Source: Caballeronia megalochromosomata (GTDB taxonomy: Bacteria > Pseudomonadota > Gammaproteobacteria > Burkholderiales > Burkholderiaceae). From it: a stretch of DNA of 64,000 bases. Location: positions 62,001 to 126,000 of the forward strand of contig LRBF01000271.1 in NCBI GenBank assembly GCA_001580565.1, read 5' to 3'. Shown here in pieces: positions 7,798 through 16,702 of the stretch. Numbering within the stretch: the stretch's first letter is position 1; each line of letters starts with the position of its first letter. The notes under the pieces were generated by a model. The model was not told the DNA's origin. It saw only the letters and a list, made by a program, of their open reading frames with translations, and made no database searches. Position numbers and translations under genes: made by a program.

Positions 7798-9555
7798 ATG
7801 ACCGACACATTCAAGAAAAAGCCCGGCGACGAACCTGCGCAACCAAGCGGCCTGCGCAAATCGCTGACGAGCTATGGCGACAACGGCTTCTCGCTGTTCC
7901 TGCGCAAAGCGTTCATCAAGGGCGCGGGTTATACCGACAGCACACTCGATCGTCCGGTAATCGGCATCGTGAACACGGGCAGCGCGTATAACCCGTGTCA
8001 CGGCAATGCACCGCAACTGATCGAAGCCGTGAAGCGCGGCGTGATGCTGGCGGGCGGCTTGCCGATGGACTTTCCGACGATCTCGATCGCCGAATCATTC
8101 TCGCAACCGACGAGCATGTATCTGCGCAACCTGATGTCGATCGACACGGAAGAGATGATTCGCGCGCAGCCGATGGACGCCGTGGTGCTGATCGGCGGCT
8201 GCGACAAGACCGTGCCCGCGCAACTCATGGGCGCGGCATCGGCGGGCATTCCCGCGATTCAACTGATCACCGGCTCGATGCTCACGGGCGCGCATCGCGG
8301 CGAGCGCGTCGGCGCATGCACGGATTGCCGGCGCTATTGGGGTCGTTTTCGCGCGGAGGAAATAGACGAAGCGGAGATCGCGGCCGTGAACAATCAGCTC
8401 GTCGCGAGCGTGGGCACCTGCTCGGTGATGGGCACCGCGAGCACGATGGCGTGTATCGCAGAAGCGCTCGGCATGACAGTGCCGGGCGGCGCATCGCCGC
8501 CCGCGGTCACGTCGGATCGCATGCGCATTGCCGAGCTCACGGGCACGCAAGCCGTGCAGATGGCGCGCGATAACCTCACCATCGACAAGATCCTCACCGC
8601 CGAGGCATTCGAGAACGCGATGCGCGTGCTGCTCGCCATCGGCGGTTCGACCAACGGTATCGTGCATCTCACCGCGATCGCCGGACGCATGGGCTACGAC
8701 GTCGATCTGAAAGCGCTCGATCGCATGGGGCGCGAGACACCGGTGCTCGTCGATCTGAAGCCGTCCGGCTCGCACTACATGGAAGACTTCCACAAGGCCG
8801 GCGGTATGGCGACGCTCTTGCGCGAATTGAAGCCGCTTCTGAACCTGAACACGCTGACGGTAACCGGGCGTACGCTCGGCGAAGAGATCGAGGCTGCGGG
8901 TCCGGCATTCAAGCAGGACGTCGTGCGTTCCTTCGACAAGCCGATCTTTCCTCAAGGCGGCATCGCGGTGCTCGAAGGCAATCTCGCGCCGGGTGGCGCG
9001 ATCATCAAGCAATCGGCGGCGGATGCGACATTGATGGAGCACGAAGGCCGCGCCGTCGTGTTCGAGAACGGCGCGGATCTCGCGGCGCGCATCGATTCCG
9101 ACGATCTCGACGTCACACCCGACGATATCCTCGTGCTGAAGAACATCGGACCCAAAGGTGCACCGGGCATGCCTGAGGCCGGCTATATCCCGATTCCCCG
9201 AAAGCTCGCGGTGAAAGGCGTGAAGGATATCGTGCGCATATCGGATGGGCGCATGAGCGGCACGGCGTTCGGCACCATCGTCCTGCATGTGACACCGGAG
9301 GCGGCAGTGGGCGGGCCGCTCGCACACGTTCGAAGCGGCGACCGCATTCGCCTGAGCGTGGCGAAGCGTGAGATCAGTCTGCTCATCAGCGATGAAGAAC
9401 TCGACGCGCGCGCGAAGGCTTCGCCGGTTAGCGTGCCCAGTGCGGATCGTGGTTATCGCAAGCTGTTCTATGACACGGTGACGCAAGCGGACAAGGGCGT
9501 CGATTTCGATTTCCTGCGAGCGGCACAAATGCGAGGCGTGACGCCGCGCCGATAA
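7798..9555 (+). CDS. IlvD/Edd-family sugar-acid dehydratase (arabinonate/xylonate dehydratase-like)
   Basis: 585 aa, the length of pentonate dehydratases rather than IlvD proper. Fe-S ligand candidates are the cysteines in NPCHGN (about 62), GGCDKT (about 130) and GTCSVMGTAS (about 204), the spacing known for L-arabinonate dehydratase. The GRMSGTAFG motif near 485 carries the serine thought to take the substrate proton. The enzyme would turn an aldonate into a 2-keto-3-deoxy acid for the DapA-family aldolase next downstream. It is closer to sugar-acid dehydratases than to dihydroxy-acid dehydratase because of the neighbours and the HGN/CTDCRR motifs. The leading region back to the IS end is only 128 bp and no strong ribosome-binding site is seen. 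Confidence 0.9.
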   Translation: MTDTFKKKPGDEPAQPSGLRKSLTSYGDNGFSLFLRKAFIKGAGYTDSTLDRPVIGIVNTGSAYNPCHGNAPQLIEAVKRGVMLAGGLPMDFPTISIAESFSQPTSMYLRNLMSIDTEEMIRAQPMDAVVLIGGCDKTVPAQLMGAASAGIPAIQLITGSMLTGAHRGERVGACTDCRRYWGRFRAEEIDEAEIAAVNNQLVASVGTCSVMGTASTMACIAEALGMTVPGGASPPAVTSDRMRIAELTGTQAVQMARDNLTIDKILTAEAFENAMRVLLAIGGSTNGIVHLTAIAGRMGYDVDLKALDRMGRETPVLVDLKPSGSHYMEDFHKAGGMATLLRELKPLLNLNTLTVTGRTLGEEIEAAGPAFKQDVVRSFDKPIFPQGGIAVLEGNLAPGGAIIKQSAADATLMEHEGRAVVFENGADLAARIDSDDLDVTPDDILVLKNIGPKGAPGMPEAGYIPIPRKLAVKGVKDIVRISDGRMSGTAFGTIVLHVTPEAAVGGPLAHVRSGDRIRLSVAKREISLLISDEELDARAKASPVSVPSADRGYRKLFYDTVTQADKGVDFDFLRAAQMRGVTPRR

Positions 9556-9578
9556 ACGCAATCAACTTCGTGCAGATC

Positions 9579-9604
9579 AAGGCCACTTTCGAGTGGCCTT
9601 TTTC
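9579..9604 (+). terminator. Rho-independent terminator
   Basis: AAGGCCACT-TTCG-AGTGGCCTT, a 9-bp stem followed by TTTT, 24 bases after the dehydratase stop. It separates the dehydratase transcript from the aldolase-MFS-dehydrogenase genes, which therefore need their own promoter between 9605 and 9735. Confidence 0.85.
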
Positions 9605-9735
9605 GTTCATTGCGCATCGAAACACAAGACATAAAAAATTTTTGAGTTTGAAGCAAGCAGCCCCCTGTACTTCGATGTTTTGCGCGCGGCGATACTGGCC
9701 TCCATCGCAAAGAACCTGAAAGGAGACGCTTCTTC

Positions 9736-10686
9736 ATGAACCTGCCGCACAACTTCCGGGGCGCGCTGTCGCCGGTGCTCACACCATTCAACGAAGACGG
9801 CTCGCCTTCGACCGCGCGCTTCATCCGCCATTGCCGCGCGCTTCTTAACGATGACGTCGGGCTAGCGGTCTTCGGCACGAATTCGGAAGCGAACTCGCTG
9901 ACGGTCGCGGAGAAGCGCGGCTTGCTCGATGCATTGCTCGAAGCAGGCCTGCCCGCCGCGCGCATGATGCCGGGCACGGGTGCATGCGCCCTGCCCGATA
10001 CCATCGAGCTGACACGTCACGCCGTAGCGAGCGGATGCGCCGGCGTGCTGATGCTGCCGCCTTTCTACTACAAGGGCGTGAGCGACGAAGGACTCTTTCG
10101 CGCGTATGCAAGCGTGATCGAAGCAATCGGCGATGCGCGTTTGAAGATCTATCTCTATCACATTCCGCCGGTTGCGCATGTCGGTTTGAGTCTGTCGCTG
10201 ATCGAACGTTTGTTAAAGGCCTATCCCGGCGCGATTGCGGGCATCAAGGACAGTTCCGGCGACTGGAGCAACACGTCCGCGCTCATCGATGCTTTCTCAT
10301 CATCCGGCTTCGAAGTCTTCGCGGGCAGTGAGACATTTCTTCTGCCCACGCTGCAAGCGGGCGGCGCGGGCTGCATCACCGCAACGGGCAACGTGAACGC
10401 TGCCGCCATCGCTCACCTCGCGCGCGACTGGCAAGCGGTCGACGCGCCCGCCCAGCAACGCCGCCTCGACGAAACACGCGCGATATTCCAGCGCTTCCCG
10501 ATGATCGCAGCCATGAAAGCGGCCATCGCCTGGCAATCGGGCGATGAAGGCTGGGCGACGCTGCGCGCTCCGCTCGTCGAGCTGGATGCATCGCAACGCT
10601 TGCAACTGGAAAGCGCGCTCACTGCAATCGGCTTTCGCATTACGCACGCGGCGGAGCTGGCGCTATCGGCTGAAGCCGCGCACTGA
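9736..10686 (+). CDS. DapA-family class I aldolase/lyase (2-keto-3-deoxy acid aldolase-like)
   Basis: 316 aa TIM-barrel of the dihydrodipicolinate synthase/N-acetylneuraminate lyase family. An AAAGGAGA site precedes the ATG. Signature parts are the GTNSEANSL loop (about 48), the tyrosine in IYLYHIPP (about 140) and the Schiff-base lysine in AGIKDSSGD (about 168). With an IlvD/Edd dehydratase just upstream and a sugar-acid-type permease downstream, it most likely cleaves or dehydrates a 2-keto-3-deoxy acid rather than making dihydrodipicolinate. Likely co-transcribed with the next two genes (60-bp and 7-bp gaps). Confidence 0.88.
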   Translation: MNLPHNFRGALSPVLTPFNEDGSPSTARFIRHCRALLNDDVGLAVFGTNSEANSLTVAEKRGLLDALLEAGLPAARMMPGTGACALPDTIELTRHAVASGCAGVLMLPPFYYKGVSDEGLFRAYASVIEAIGDARLKIYLYHIPPVAHVGLSLSLIERLLKAYPGAIAGIKDSSGDWSNTSALIDAFSSSGFEVFAGSETFLLPTLQAGGAGCITATGNVNAAAIAHLARDWQAVDAPAQQRRLDETRAIFQRFPMIAAMKAAIAWQSGDEGWATLRAPLVELDASQRLQLESALTAIGFRITHAAELALSAEAAH

Positions 10687-10746
10687 AAACGCAAGCAGGC
10701 GAGCAGACAGACAAAAACGAACGCTCTGCATCAACAGGAGACAACC

Positions 10747-12054
10747 TTGTACAACAGCACCTCCCTGCCCGCATCGGCCGAGACGAGCGATGCCGACTCG
10801 ATCTTCAAGCGCGTCGCCTGGCGCTTCATGCCGCTGCTATTCGTGGGCTACGTGGTCGCCTATCTGGATCGCGTGAATGTCGGCTTTGCGAAGCTGCAGA
10901 TGCTCAACACCCTGCACTTGAGCGAAGCCGTCTACGGCCTCGGCGCGGGTCTTTTCTTCGTCGGCTACTTCTTCTTCGAGGTGCCGAGCAACCTGCTGTT
11001 GCATCGCATCGGCGCGCGGCGCTGGATCGCGCGGATCATGGTCACATGGGCCCTGCTTTCAATGGCCACGGCATGGGTCTCTACGCCGACGCAGTTCTAC
11101 GTCGTGCGCTTTTTCCTCGGTGTCGCGGAAGCCGGCTTCTTTCCCGGCATGGTGCTCTATCTCACCTACTGGTTTCCGTCGCATCGGCGCGGCAAGATGG
11201 TCGCCTTGCTGATGGCGGGCAATCCGGTCTCCGGCCTCGTGGGCGGTCCTGTATCGGGCTACATCATGCATGCGATGCAGGGCACGTGGGGCTTGGCCGG
11301 CTGGCAGTGGCTCTTCATCATCGAAGCATTGCCTTCGATCGTGCTCGGCTTCGTGATCCTGCGTCATCTCGACGATCGCGTCACGGATGCAACGTGGCTC
11401 TCCGAAGGAGAAAAGCGCGTGATTCTCGATGAAATCGCCGCCGATACCGCCACGCACACGCACGGATCGGTGCGCGCGGTATTCACATCGGCACGCGTAT
11501 ACCTGATGTGCCTGATCCTTTTCGGCATCGTGATGGGTTCGTATGCAATCGGTTTCTGGCAGCCGACCATCCTGCGCTCGACGGGCATCGAAGACGCCTT
11601 CATCATCGGTCTGCTGACCATGATCCCCTACTCCGTCGCGCTCGTCTCGATGATCGTGGCGGGCAAGCACGCCGATCACACGCGCGAACGGCGCTGGCAC
11701 GTCGCGATTCCGGCGCTCATCGCCGGATCGGGTTTCGTGCTGTGCGCGCTGTTCGGTTCATCGTCGACGATCTCCGTGCTGGGACTCACGCTGGCGACGG
11801 CGGGCGTCATCACCGCATTGCCGATGTTCTGGGCCCTGCCGACCGCATTTCTCGGCGGCACGGGCGCGGCTGCGGGCATCGCGCTCATCAATTGCACCGG
11901 CAATCTCGCGGGCTTCGTCAGCCCGGCCGTGATCGGCTGGCTCAAGACCGTCACGCATTCGTTATCATCGGGACTCTTCGTCGTCGCGGCTTCGCTTGCA
12001 GTGTCGGCCTTGCTGATCCTGGTATGCGTGCCCGCGCGGCTCGTCAATAAATGA
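10747..12054 (+). CDS. MFS transporter, anion:cation symporter type (sugar-acid uptake)
   Basis: 435 aa, 12 predicted helices. A TTG start at 10747 is preceded by AGGAGA and agrees with the family N-terminus (FKRVAWRFMPLLF, then YLDRVNVGFAK in the first loop, typical of the ACS family that carries glucarate, galactonate, tartrate and phthalate). The central loop after helix 6 is long and charged. Its position between the aldolase and the dehydrogenase indicates that it imports the acid these enzymes degrade. Confidence 0.9.
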   Translation: MYNSTSLPASAETSDADSIFKRVAWRFMPLLFVGYVVAYLDRVNVGFAKLQMLNTLHLSEAVYGLGAGLFFVGYFFFEVPSNLLLHRIGARRWIARIMVTWALLSMATAWVSTPTQFYVVRFFLGVAEAGFFPGMVLYLTYWFPSHRRGKMVALLMAGNPVSGLVGGPVSGYIMHAMQGTWGLAGWQWLFIIEALPSIVLGFVILRHLDDRVTDATWLSEGEKRVILDEIAADTATHTHGSVRAVFTSARVYLMCLILFGIVMGSYAIGFWQPTILRSTGIEDAFIIGLLTMIPYSVALVSMIVAGKHADHTRERRWHVAIPALIAGSGFVLCALFGSSSTISVLGLTLATAGVITALPMFWALPTAFLGGTGAAAGIALINCTGNLAGFVSPAVIGWLKTVTHSLSSGLFVVAASLAVSALLILVCVPARLVNK

Positions 12055-12061
12055 GGCATCG

Positions 12062-13024
12062 ATGTCCCATTGCAATGACAAGCAAGTGAACCTGCCGCCG
12101 GTGCTGTGCATCGGCGACTTTCCGGCGAACGCGCATGCGCTGTTGCACGCGCGCTTCGCACCGGTATCGCTCGATGACATCGACCGGGACCATGCGTTGC
12201 GCGAACGTATCGGCGCAATCGTCACGCGCTCGAACTACGACATCGATACGGCATTGATCGAGCGCTTGCCGTCGCTCAAGATCATCGCGACGAGCGGCGT
12301 CGGGTTCGATCGCATTCCGGTCGAGTTCGCGCGCGAGCGCGGCATCGTCGTCGCGAACACGCCGGATCTGCTCAATGCGGCAGTCGCGGAACTCACGATC
12401 GGGCTGATGCTCGCGCTATTGCGGCAACTGCCGCAAGCGGATCGCTTCGTGCGCTCGGGTGCGTGGTCGAAGGGCGCGTTCCCGCTCGGTTCGAGTCTTG
12501 CGGGCAAGCGTGTCGGCATCATCGGCATGGGACGTATCGGGAAGGAGATCGCGCGGCGGCTCGCGCCTTTCGATGTCGAGATCGCCTACTACGGACGCAC
12601 GAAGCAGGCGTTATCGCATGAATGGTTCGCGCATCCGGCGGAACTCGCGCGCTGGTCCGACATCCTGATCGCGGCGTGCCCCGGTGGCAGCGAAACGCGG
12701 CATCTCGTCGATGCCGCCGTGCTCGATGCGCTCGGCACGCGAGGCGTGCTAGTGAATATTGCGCGCGGTTCGGTCGTCGATGAAAATGCCCTCGTGCAAG
12801 CGCTCGAACGTCAGGCAATCGCAGGCGCGGCGCTCGATGTTTTCGAACGCGAGCCGCTGGACACGTCCGCGTTGTTCGCGTTCGATAACGTGGTGCTGAG
12901 CCCGCATATCGGCAGCGCGACGCATGAGACGCGCCTCGCGATGGCGCAGCTCACCATCGACAACGTCGTCTCTTTCTTCACGACCGGAAAGGCGATCACG
13001 CCTGTTATTTTGGCTGCACGCTAG
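12062..13024 (+). CDS. D-isomer-specific 2-hydroxyacid dehydrogenase (glyoxylate/hydroxypyruvate reductase-like)
   Basis: 320 aa. NAD(P)-binding fold with GMGRIGKEIA (about 157), then the family catalytic set: Arg in NIARGSVV (about 237), Glu in FEREPL (about 265) and His in LSPHIGSAT (about 283). GAGGC lies 5-6 bases before the ATG. It begins 7 bases after the MFS stop, so it is in that operon. A role in reducing glyoxylate, hydroxypyruvate or another 2-keto acid from the aldolase step fits. Its 3' end overlaps the convergent lyase gene by 20 bases. Confidence 0.9.
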   Translation: MSHCNDKQVNLPPVLCIGDFPANAHALLHARFAPVSLDDIDRDHALRERIGAIVTRSNYDIDTALIERLPSLKIIATSGVGFDRIPVEFARERGIVVANTPDLLNAAVAELTIGLMLALLRQLPQADRFVRSGAWSKGAFPLGSSLAGKRVGIIGMGRIGKEIARRLAPFDVEIAYYGRTKQALSHEWFAHPAELARWSDILIAACPGGSETRHLVDAAVLDALGTRGVLVNIARGSVVDENALVQALERQAIAGAALDVFEREPLDTSALFAFDNVVLSPHIGSATHETRLAMAQLTIDNVVSFFTTGKAITPVILAAR

Positions 13025-13886
13025 CGAAGCGCTTTTCGACATCGACCGCCTTGTCGAGTCCGACAAAGCGGTTGTACTCGTCGAATGGCGTCAGCCGGTC
13101 GGCAATCGCATCGGTCGAGCCTTCGCGCATGAAGACGTCGAGCATGTCCTTCACCGCCTTGTGCATTGCGAGCATCGGCTCGATAGGACTCAACGTGTAG
13201 TCGAAGCCTATTTCATAGGCCTCTTTCATCGAGACGTACGGACTCTTTCCGGTGCGCGCCTGATTGAAAAGAATCGGCTTGCCGAGCGGCTTCAGACGGC
13301 GCGTGAGTTCGCGCATGTGCTCGATGCTTTCGGGTGCATCGGCATAGAGGCCGTCCGCGCCCGCCTCGGCATAGGCTTCGAGCCGCGCAATCGCGTCGTC
13401 GATGCCCGTCACCGCGATCGCATCCGTGCGCGCCACGATGAAGAAATCTGGATCGCGTCGCGCTTCGATCATCGCGCGCAGCTTGAGCACCATCTCTTCC
13501 TGCGACACGAGCTGCTTGCCCGCATAGTGCCCGCACTTCTTCGGCAGCGCCTGATCTTCCAGATGCAGCACGGACGCACCCGCTTCTTCCCAGAGACGCA
13601 TGGTGCGCTGCACGTCGAGGATGCCGCCGTAGCCCGTATCGGCATCGGCGAAGATCGGCACCGACGTCACGCGGCATATGCGGCGAATATGCTCGAACAT
13701 CTCCGTCTGCGAGAGCACGCCGACATCCGGCTGTCCCGCGACGACGCCCGATGCGACGAAGCCCGACACATAAATGGACTTCGCACCGGCCTGTTCGGCG
13801 AGCATGGCGGTGATGGCGTCATGCGCGCCCATGCAAACGAAGGGGCCTTCCTTGAACAACTCGCGAAAGCGTGCGGAACGGGTCAA
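13005..13886 (-). CDS. PEP mutase/isocitrate lyase superfamily lyase (2,3-dimethylmalate or methylisocitrate lyase-like)
   Basis: 293 aa from a TTG at 13886, preceded by CGGAGA at 6 bases; another TTG at 13910 is possible but lacks a site. The superfamily core is clear: DADTGYGG (Mg-binding aspartates, about 84-90), a LEDQALPKKCGH loop carrying the catalytic cysteine, and IVARTDA further on. Members cleave C-C bonds in 2-methylisocitrate, dimethylmalate or oxaloacetate, usually releasing pyruvate or succinate. It is the last gene of a seven-gene operon, right after a LeuCD-type hydro-lyase. That pairing parallels dimethylmaleate hydratase plus dimethylmalate lyase of nicotinate degradation. 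Confidence 0.88.
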   Translation of the reverse strand: MTRSARFRELFKEGPFVCMGAHDAITAMLAEQAGAKSIYVSGFVASGVVAGQPDVGVLSQTEMFEHIRRICRVTSVPIFADADTGYGGILDVQRTMRLWEEAGASVLHLEDQALPKKCGHYAGKQLVSQEEMVLKLRAMIEARRDPDFFIVARTDAIAVTGIDDAIARLEAYAEAGADGLYADAPESIEHMRELTRRLKPLGKPILFNQARTGKSPYVSMKEAYEIGFDYTLSPIEPMLAMHKAVKDMLDVFMREGSTDAIADRLTPFDEYNRFVGLDKAVDVEKRFASVQPK

Positions 13887-13902
13887 GATGAGTCTCCGGA
13901 AG

Positions 13903-14520
13903 TCAGGCAAGGTAAGCCCAGCCGCGCGCCTTGCGATCGTTGGCGCGAAACTGCGCGATCTGTTCGTTCATGCGTCGCGTCTGGTCGATTTCATCGAGAC
14001 CTTCGAGCAGCGCGTTGCGTGGCGCTTCGTCGAACTCGAAGCGGATGGGCTCGATACCCGGAGCGCGTATTTCGAGCGCCCGCAGATCGACTTCGACATT
14101 CTCGCCATCGCGCGAAACCGCCGCGATATGCTCGATAACTTTTGCGTCGAGCCGTACGGCCAGCAAGCCGTTTTGCAGGCAGTTGTTATAGAAGATGTCG
14201 CCGAACGATGGCGCGATCACGCAGCGAATGCCGGCTTCCTCGAGCGCCCACACGGCCATTTCGCGTGAGCTGCCGCAACCGAAGTTCGTGCCGCCGAGCA
14301 TCGTGCACGCCTGACGGAACGCGGGCTGATTCAGCACGAAATCCTCGCGCTCGCCGCTTTCCGGTCCATCGCCGCGGTACCGCAATGTCTCGAGCAAATA
14401 TGGCCCGAGTTGACCGCGCTTCAGTTGCGAAATGCGTTCGATACGAATGATGAGATCCGTATCGATGTTATCGCGCATGAGCGGCGCGGCCGGACCCGTG
14501 ATTGTCGTGACGGCTTTCAT
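13903..14520 (-). CDS. LeuD-type hydro-lyase small subunit (swivel domain)
   Basis: 205 aa. The ATG at 14520 overlaps the TGA of the large subunit gene (ATGA), so translation is coupled. Typical small-subunit features are DNIDTDLIIR (about 16-25), GTNFGCGSSREMAVWAL (about 76-92) and APSFGDIFYNN. It forms the lid domain of an aconitase-fold enzyme with the LeuC-type protein. Annotators may call this isopropylmalate dehydratase, but its setting with an ABC importer and a PEP-mutase-type lyase argues for a catabolic hydration/dehydration such as (R)-2-methylmalate or dimethylmalate. Confidence 0.9.
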   Translation of the reverse strand: MKAVTTITGPAAPLMRDNIDTDLIIRIERISQLKRGQLGPYLLETLRYRGDGPESGEREDFVLNQPAFRQACTMLGGTNFGCGSSREMAVWALEEAGIRCVIAPSFGDIFYNNCLQNGLLAVRLDAKVIEHIAAVSRDGENVEVDLRALEIRAPGIEPIRFEFDEAPRNALLEGLDEIDQTRRMNEQIAQFRANDRKARGWAYLA

Positions 14521-15923
14521 CGCGATGCTCCTGCTTGCGGCCCGGCGATATGTCCTGCAAGCGCGCTTGCCGCCGCGACGGCGGGACTCGCCAGATGCGT
14601 GCGCGCGCCCGGCCCCTGTCGGCCGATGAAATTGCGATTCGACGTCGACACACAACGCTCTCCACGCCCGACTACATCGCCGTTCGCGCCGACGCACATC
14701 GAGCACCCCGGCTCACGCCATTCGAAACCGGCCGCGCGAAAGATCTCGACGAGTCCTTCCTCCTGCGCCTGACGCGCGACCGTGAGCGAACCCGGCACGA
14801 CCCACGCCTTCACGTTGTGCGCAACATGGCGACCATCAACGATACGCGCGGCCGTGCGCAAATCCTCGATGCGGCTGTTCGTGCACGAGCCGATGAAAAC
14901 GCGATCCACGGCGAGTTCATCGAGATGCTGTCCCGCACGAACGCCCATATAATCGAGCGCGTTTTGCGCCGCCGCTCGACGCGATGCATCCGCAAGCGCA
15001 GCCGGGTCGGGAACCGCGTCGTCGAGTGCGATCACATGCTCGGGACTCGTGCCCCATGTTACCTGCACACGTATGGCGGAGGCATCGACGATCACTTCGC
15101 GATCGAAGTGCGCGCCCTCATCCGTTGCGAGCGCTTTCCAGTCCGCGAGCGCGGCGTCGAAATGCGCGCCTTGCGGCGCAGACGGCTTGTCGCGCAGATA
15201 CGCGAACGTCGTCTCGTCAGGCGCGACCAGCCCGAACTTCGCGCCCAGTTCGATGCTCAGATTGCAGAGCGTGAGACGCCCTTCGATCGACAAATCCTCT
15301 ATCGCCTCGCCCGCGTATTCCACCGCGTATCCGGTGCCGCCCGCCGCGCCGATCTTGCCGATCACATACAAAATCATGTCCTTCGCACTCACGCCTTCGC
15401 GCACGCGGCCATCGAAGCGCACGCGCATCGTCTTCGGACGCTTCTGGCGAATGGTTTGCGTTGCAAGCACATGCACCACTTCCGTCGAGCCGATGCCGAA
15501 CGCGAGCGCACCCATCGCGCCATGCGTGCAGGTGTGACTGTCCGCACACACGATCGACGTGCCCGGCAAGGACAGCCCGAGCTCCGGCCCGATCACATGC
15601 ACGATCCCTTGCTGACCATCGGTGCCGATATCGAAGATGGGAATGGCGTGGTGCGTCATTTGCGCGCGCATCGCGTCGACCATTTCGGTGCTCCAGTCGG
15701 CGTCGCCCGCGCTGCGCCCCGGCATCGTCGAGATCACATGATCCAGCGTGGCGAACGTCAGCGCGGGACTATCTACATGCAGGCCGCGCCGTTCGAGCAC
15801 GCGAACCGCTTCGACGCCCGTCAGCTCGTGCATCAGATGACGATCCACTTGCAGAAGATCGACGCCGCCGGCGAGATGCGCGATCGTGTGACTGTCCCAC
15901 AGCTTGTCGAAGAGTGTTTTCAT
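14517..15923 (-). CDS. LeuC-type hydro-lyase large subunit (4Fe-4S)
   Basis: 468 aa, the usual LeuC length. Contains CADSHTCTHGA (about 130), GSCTNSR with the first cluster cysteine (about 345) and GCSMCVGANGD with the other two (about 405-410). The cluster binds and dehydrates a small hydroxy di- or tricarboxylate in the cytoplasm together with the small subunit. Coupled to LeuD by a 4-base overlap and 2 bases after the ABC permease gene, so it is part of a transport-linked catabolic operon and is likely not the biosynthetic leucine enzyme. Confidence 0.92.
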   Translation of the reverse strand: MKTLFDKLWDSHTIAHLAGGVDLLQVDRHLMHELTGVEAVRVLERRGLHVDSPALTFATLDHVISTMPGRSAGDADWSTEMVDAMRAQMTHHAIPIFDIGTDGQQGIVHVIGPELGLSLPGTSIVCADSHTCTHGAMGALAFGIGSTEVVHVLATQTIRQKRPKTMRVRFDGRVREGVSAKDMILYVIGKIGAAGGTGYAVEYAGEAIEDLSIEGRLTLCNLSIELGAKFGLVAPDETTFAYLRDKPSAPQGAHFDAALADWKALATDEGAHFDREVIVDASAIRVQVTWGTSPEHVIALDDAVPDPAALADASRRAAAQNALDYMGVRAGQHLDELAVDRVFIGSCTNSRIEDLRTAARIVDGRHVAHNVKAWVVPGSLTVARQAQEEGLVEIFRAAGFEWREPGCSMCVGANGDVVGRGERCVSTSNRNFIGRQGPGARTHLASPAVAAASALAGHIAGPQAGASR

Positions 15924-15925
15924 GA

Positions 15926-16702
15926 TCAGTCGCCATGCGTGAGATGACGCTGCCAGGCCAGGAACAGCATATTGACGAGCGTCGCGAACACGAAGAGCAT
16001 CAGCGCGAGCGCCATGATCGTGCTGGTTTCGTTGCGGTTCATCGCGATCATCAGCAAGCGTCCGATGCCGCTTTGCGATGCGAACATTTCACCGATCAGC
16101 GTGCCGAGCAGCGTCAGCGAAAAGCCGATGCGCAGGCCCGACACCACTTCCGGCACGCATGCGGGGAGCAGCACATGACGCGCGAAATCGCCCGGGCTCA
16201 TGCGATAGGTCCTTGCCGCGCGCGCGTAGATCGGCGGCATGTTGCGCACCGCGTTCATCGTGAAGAGCGTGATCGGCACGATGCCATGCATCACGCCGAA
16301 GACGATCTTCGCCCACAGGCCGAGGCCGCATGCGAGCAGCACGACGGGGTAGAGCGTGACCTTCGGAATCGAATAGAAGCCCATCATCAGCGGCTCCATC
16401 ACGTCGCCGGCCATGCGGCGCGCACCGAGCAGCAAGCCGAGGCACACGCCCGCGATCGCGGATATCGCGAATGCCGATGCGAACGCGAGCGAGGTCACGT
16501 AAAGACTCGCCGGGAAATCCTCGTCGCTCACGATATGCACCGCGCGCTGCACGGTGTGCACGGGCGTGGTCAGCACGTCAGGCCCGAGCACTTCGCTCAG
16601 GATCTGCCACAGCGCAACGAGCACGACGATCAGCACGAGCGCATCTGTCCAGCGCTGGGCGTGACGCGTCCTCGTGCCATGCGTGATGACCACCGTACTC
16701 AT
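15926..16702 (-). CDS. ABC transporter permease (SsuC/TauC type)
   Basis: 258 aa with about six membrane helices and the EAA loop typical of binding-protein-dependent permeases (ARTYRMSPGDFARHVLLPACVPEV near 175-198). Start ATG overlaps the stop of the second permease gene (ATGA). It forms the channel with the 16699-17457 product for the importer feeding the LeuCD/lyase pathway. Confidence 0.9.
   Translation of the reverse strand: MSTVVITHGTRTRHAQRWTDALVLIVVLVALWQILSEVLGPDVLTTPVHTVQRAVHIVSDEDFPASLYVTSLAFASAFAISAIAGVCLGLLLGARRMAGDVMEPLMMGFYSIPKVTLYPVVLLACGLGLWAKIVFGVMHGIVPITLFTMNAVRNMPPIYARAARTYRMSPGDFARHVLLPACVPEVVSGLRIGFSLTLLGTLIGEMFASQSGIGRLLMIAMNRNETSTIMALALMLFVFATLVNMLFLAWQRHLTHGD

Noticed and set aside
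8095..9561. 488-codon open frame on the minus strand
   Set aside because: Shadow of the IlvD/Edd dehydratase.
13903..14706. Longer LeuD with 62 extra N-terminal residues
   Set aside because: The extension overlaps the LeuC coding end in another frame; the ATG at 14520 overlaps the LeuC stop and gives the family start.
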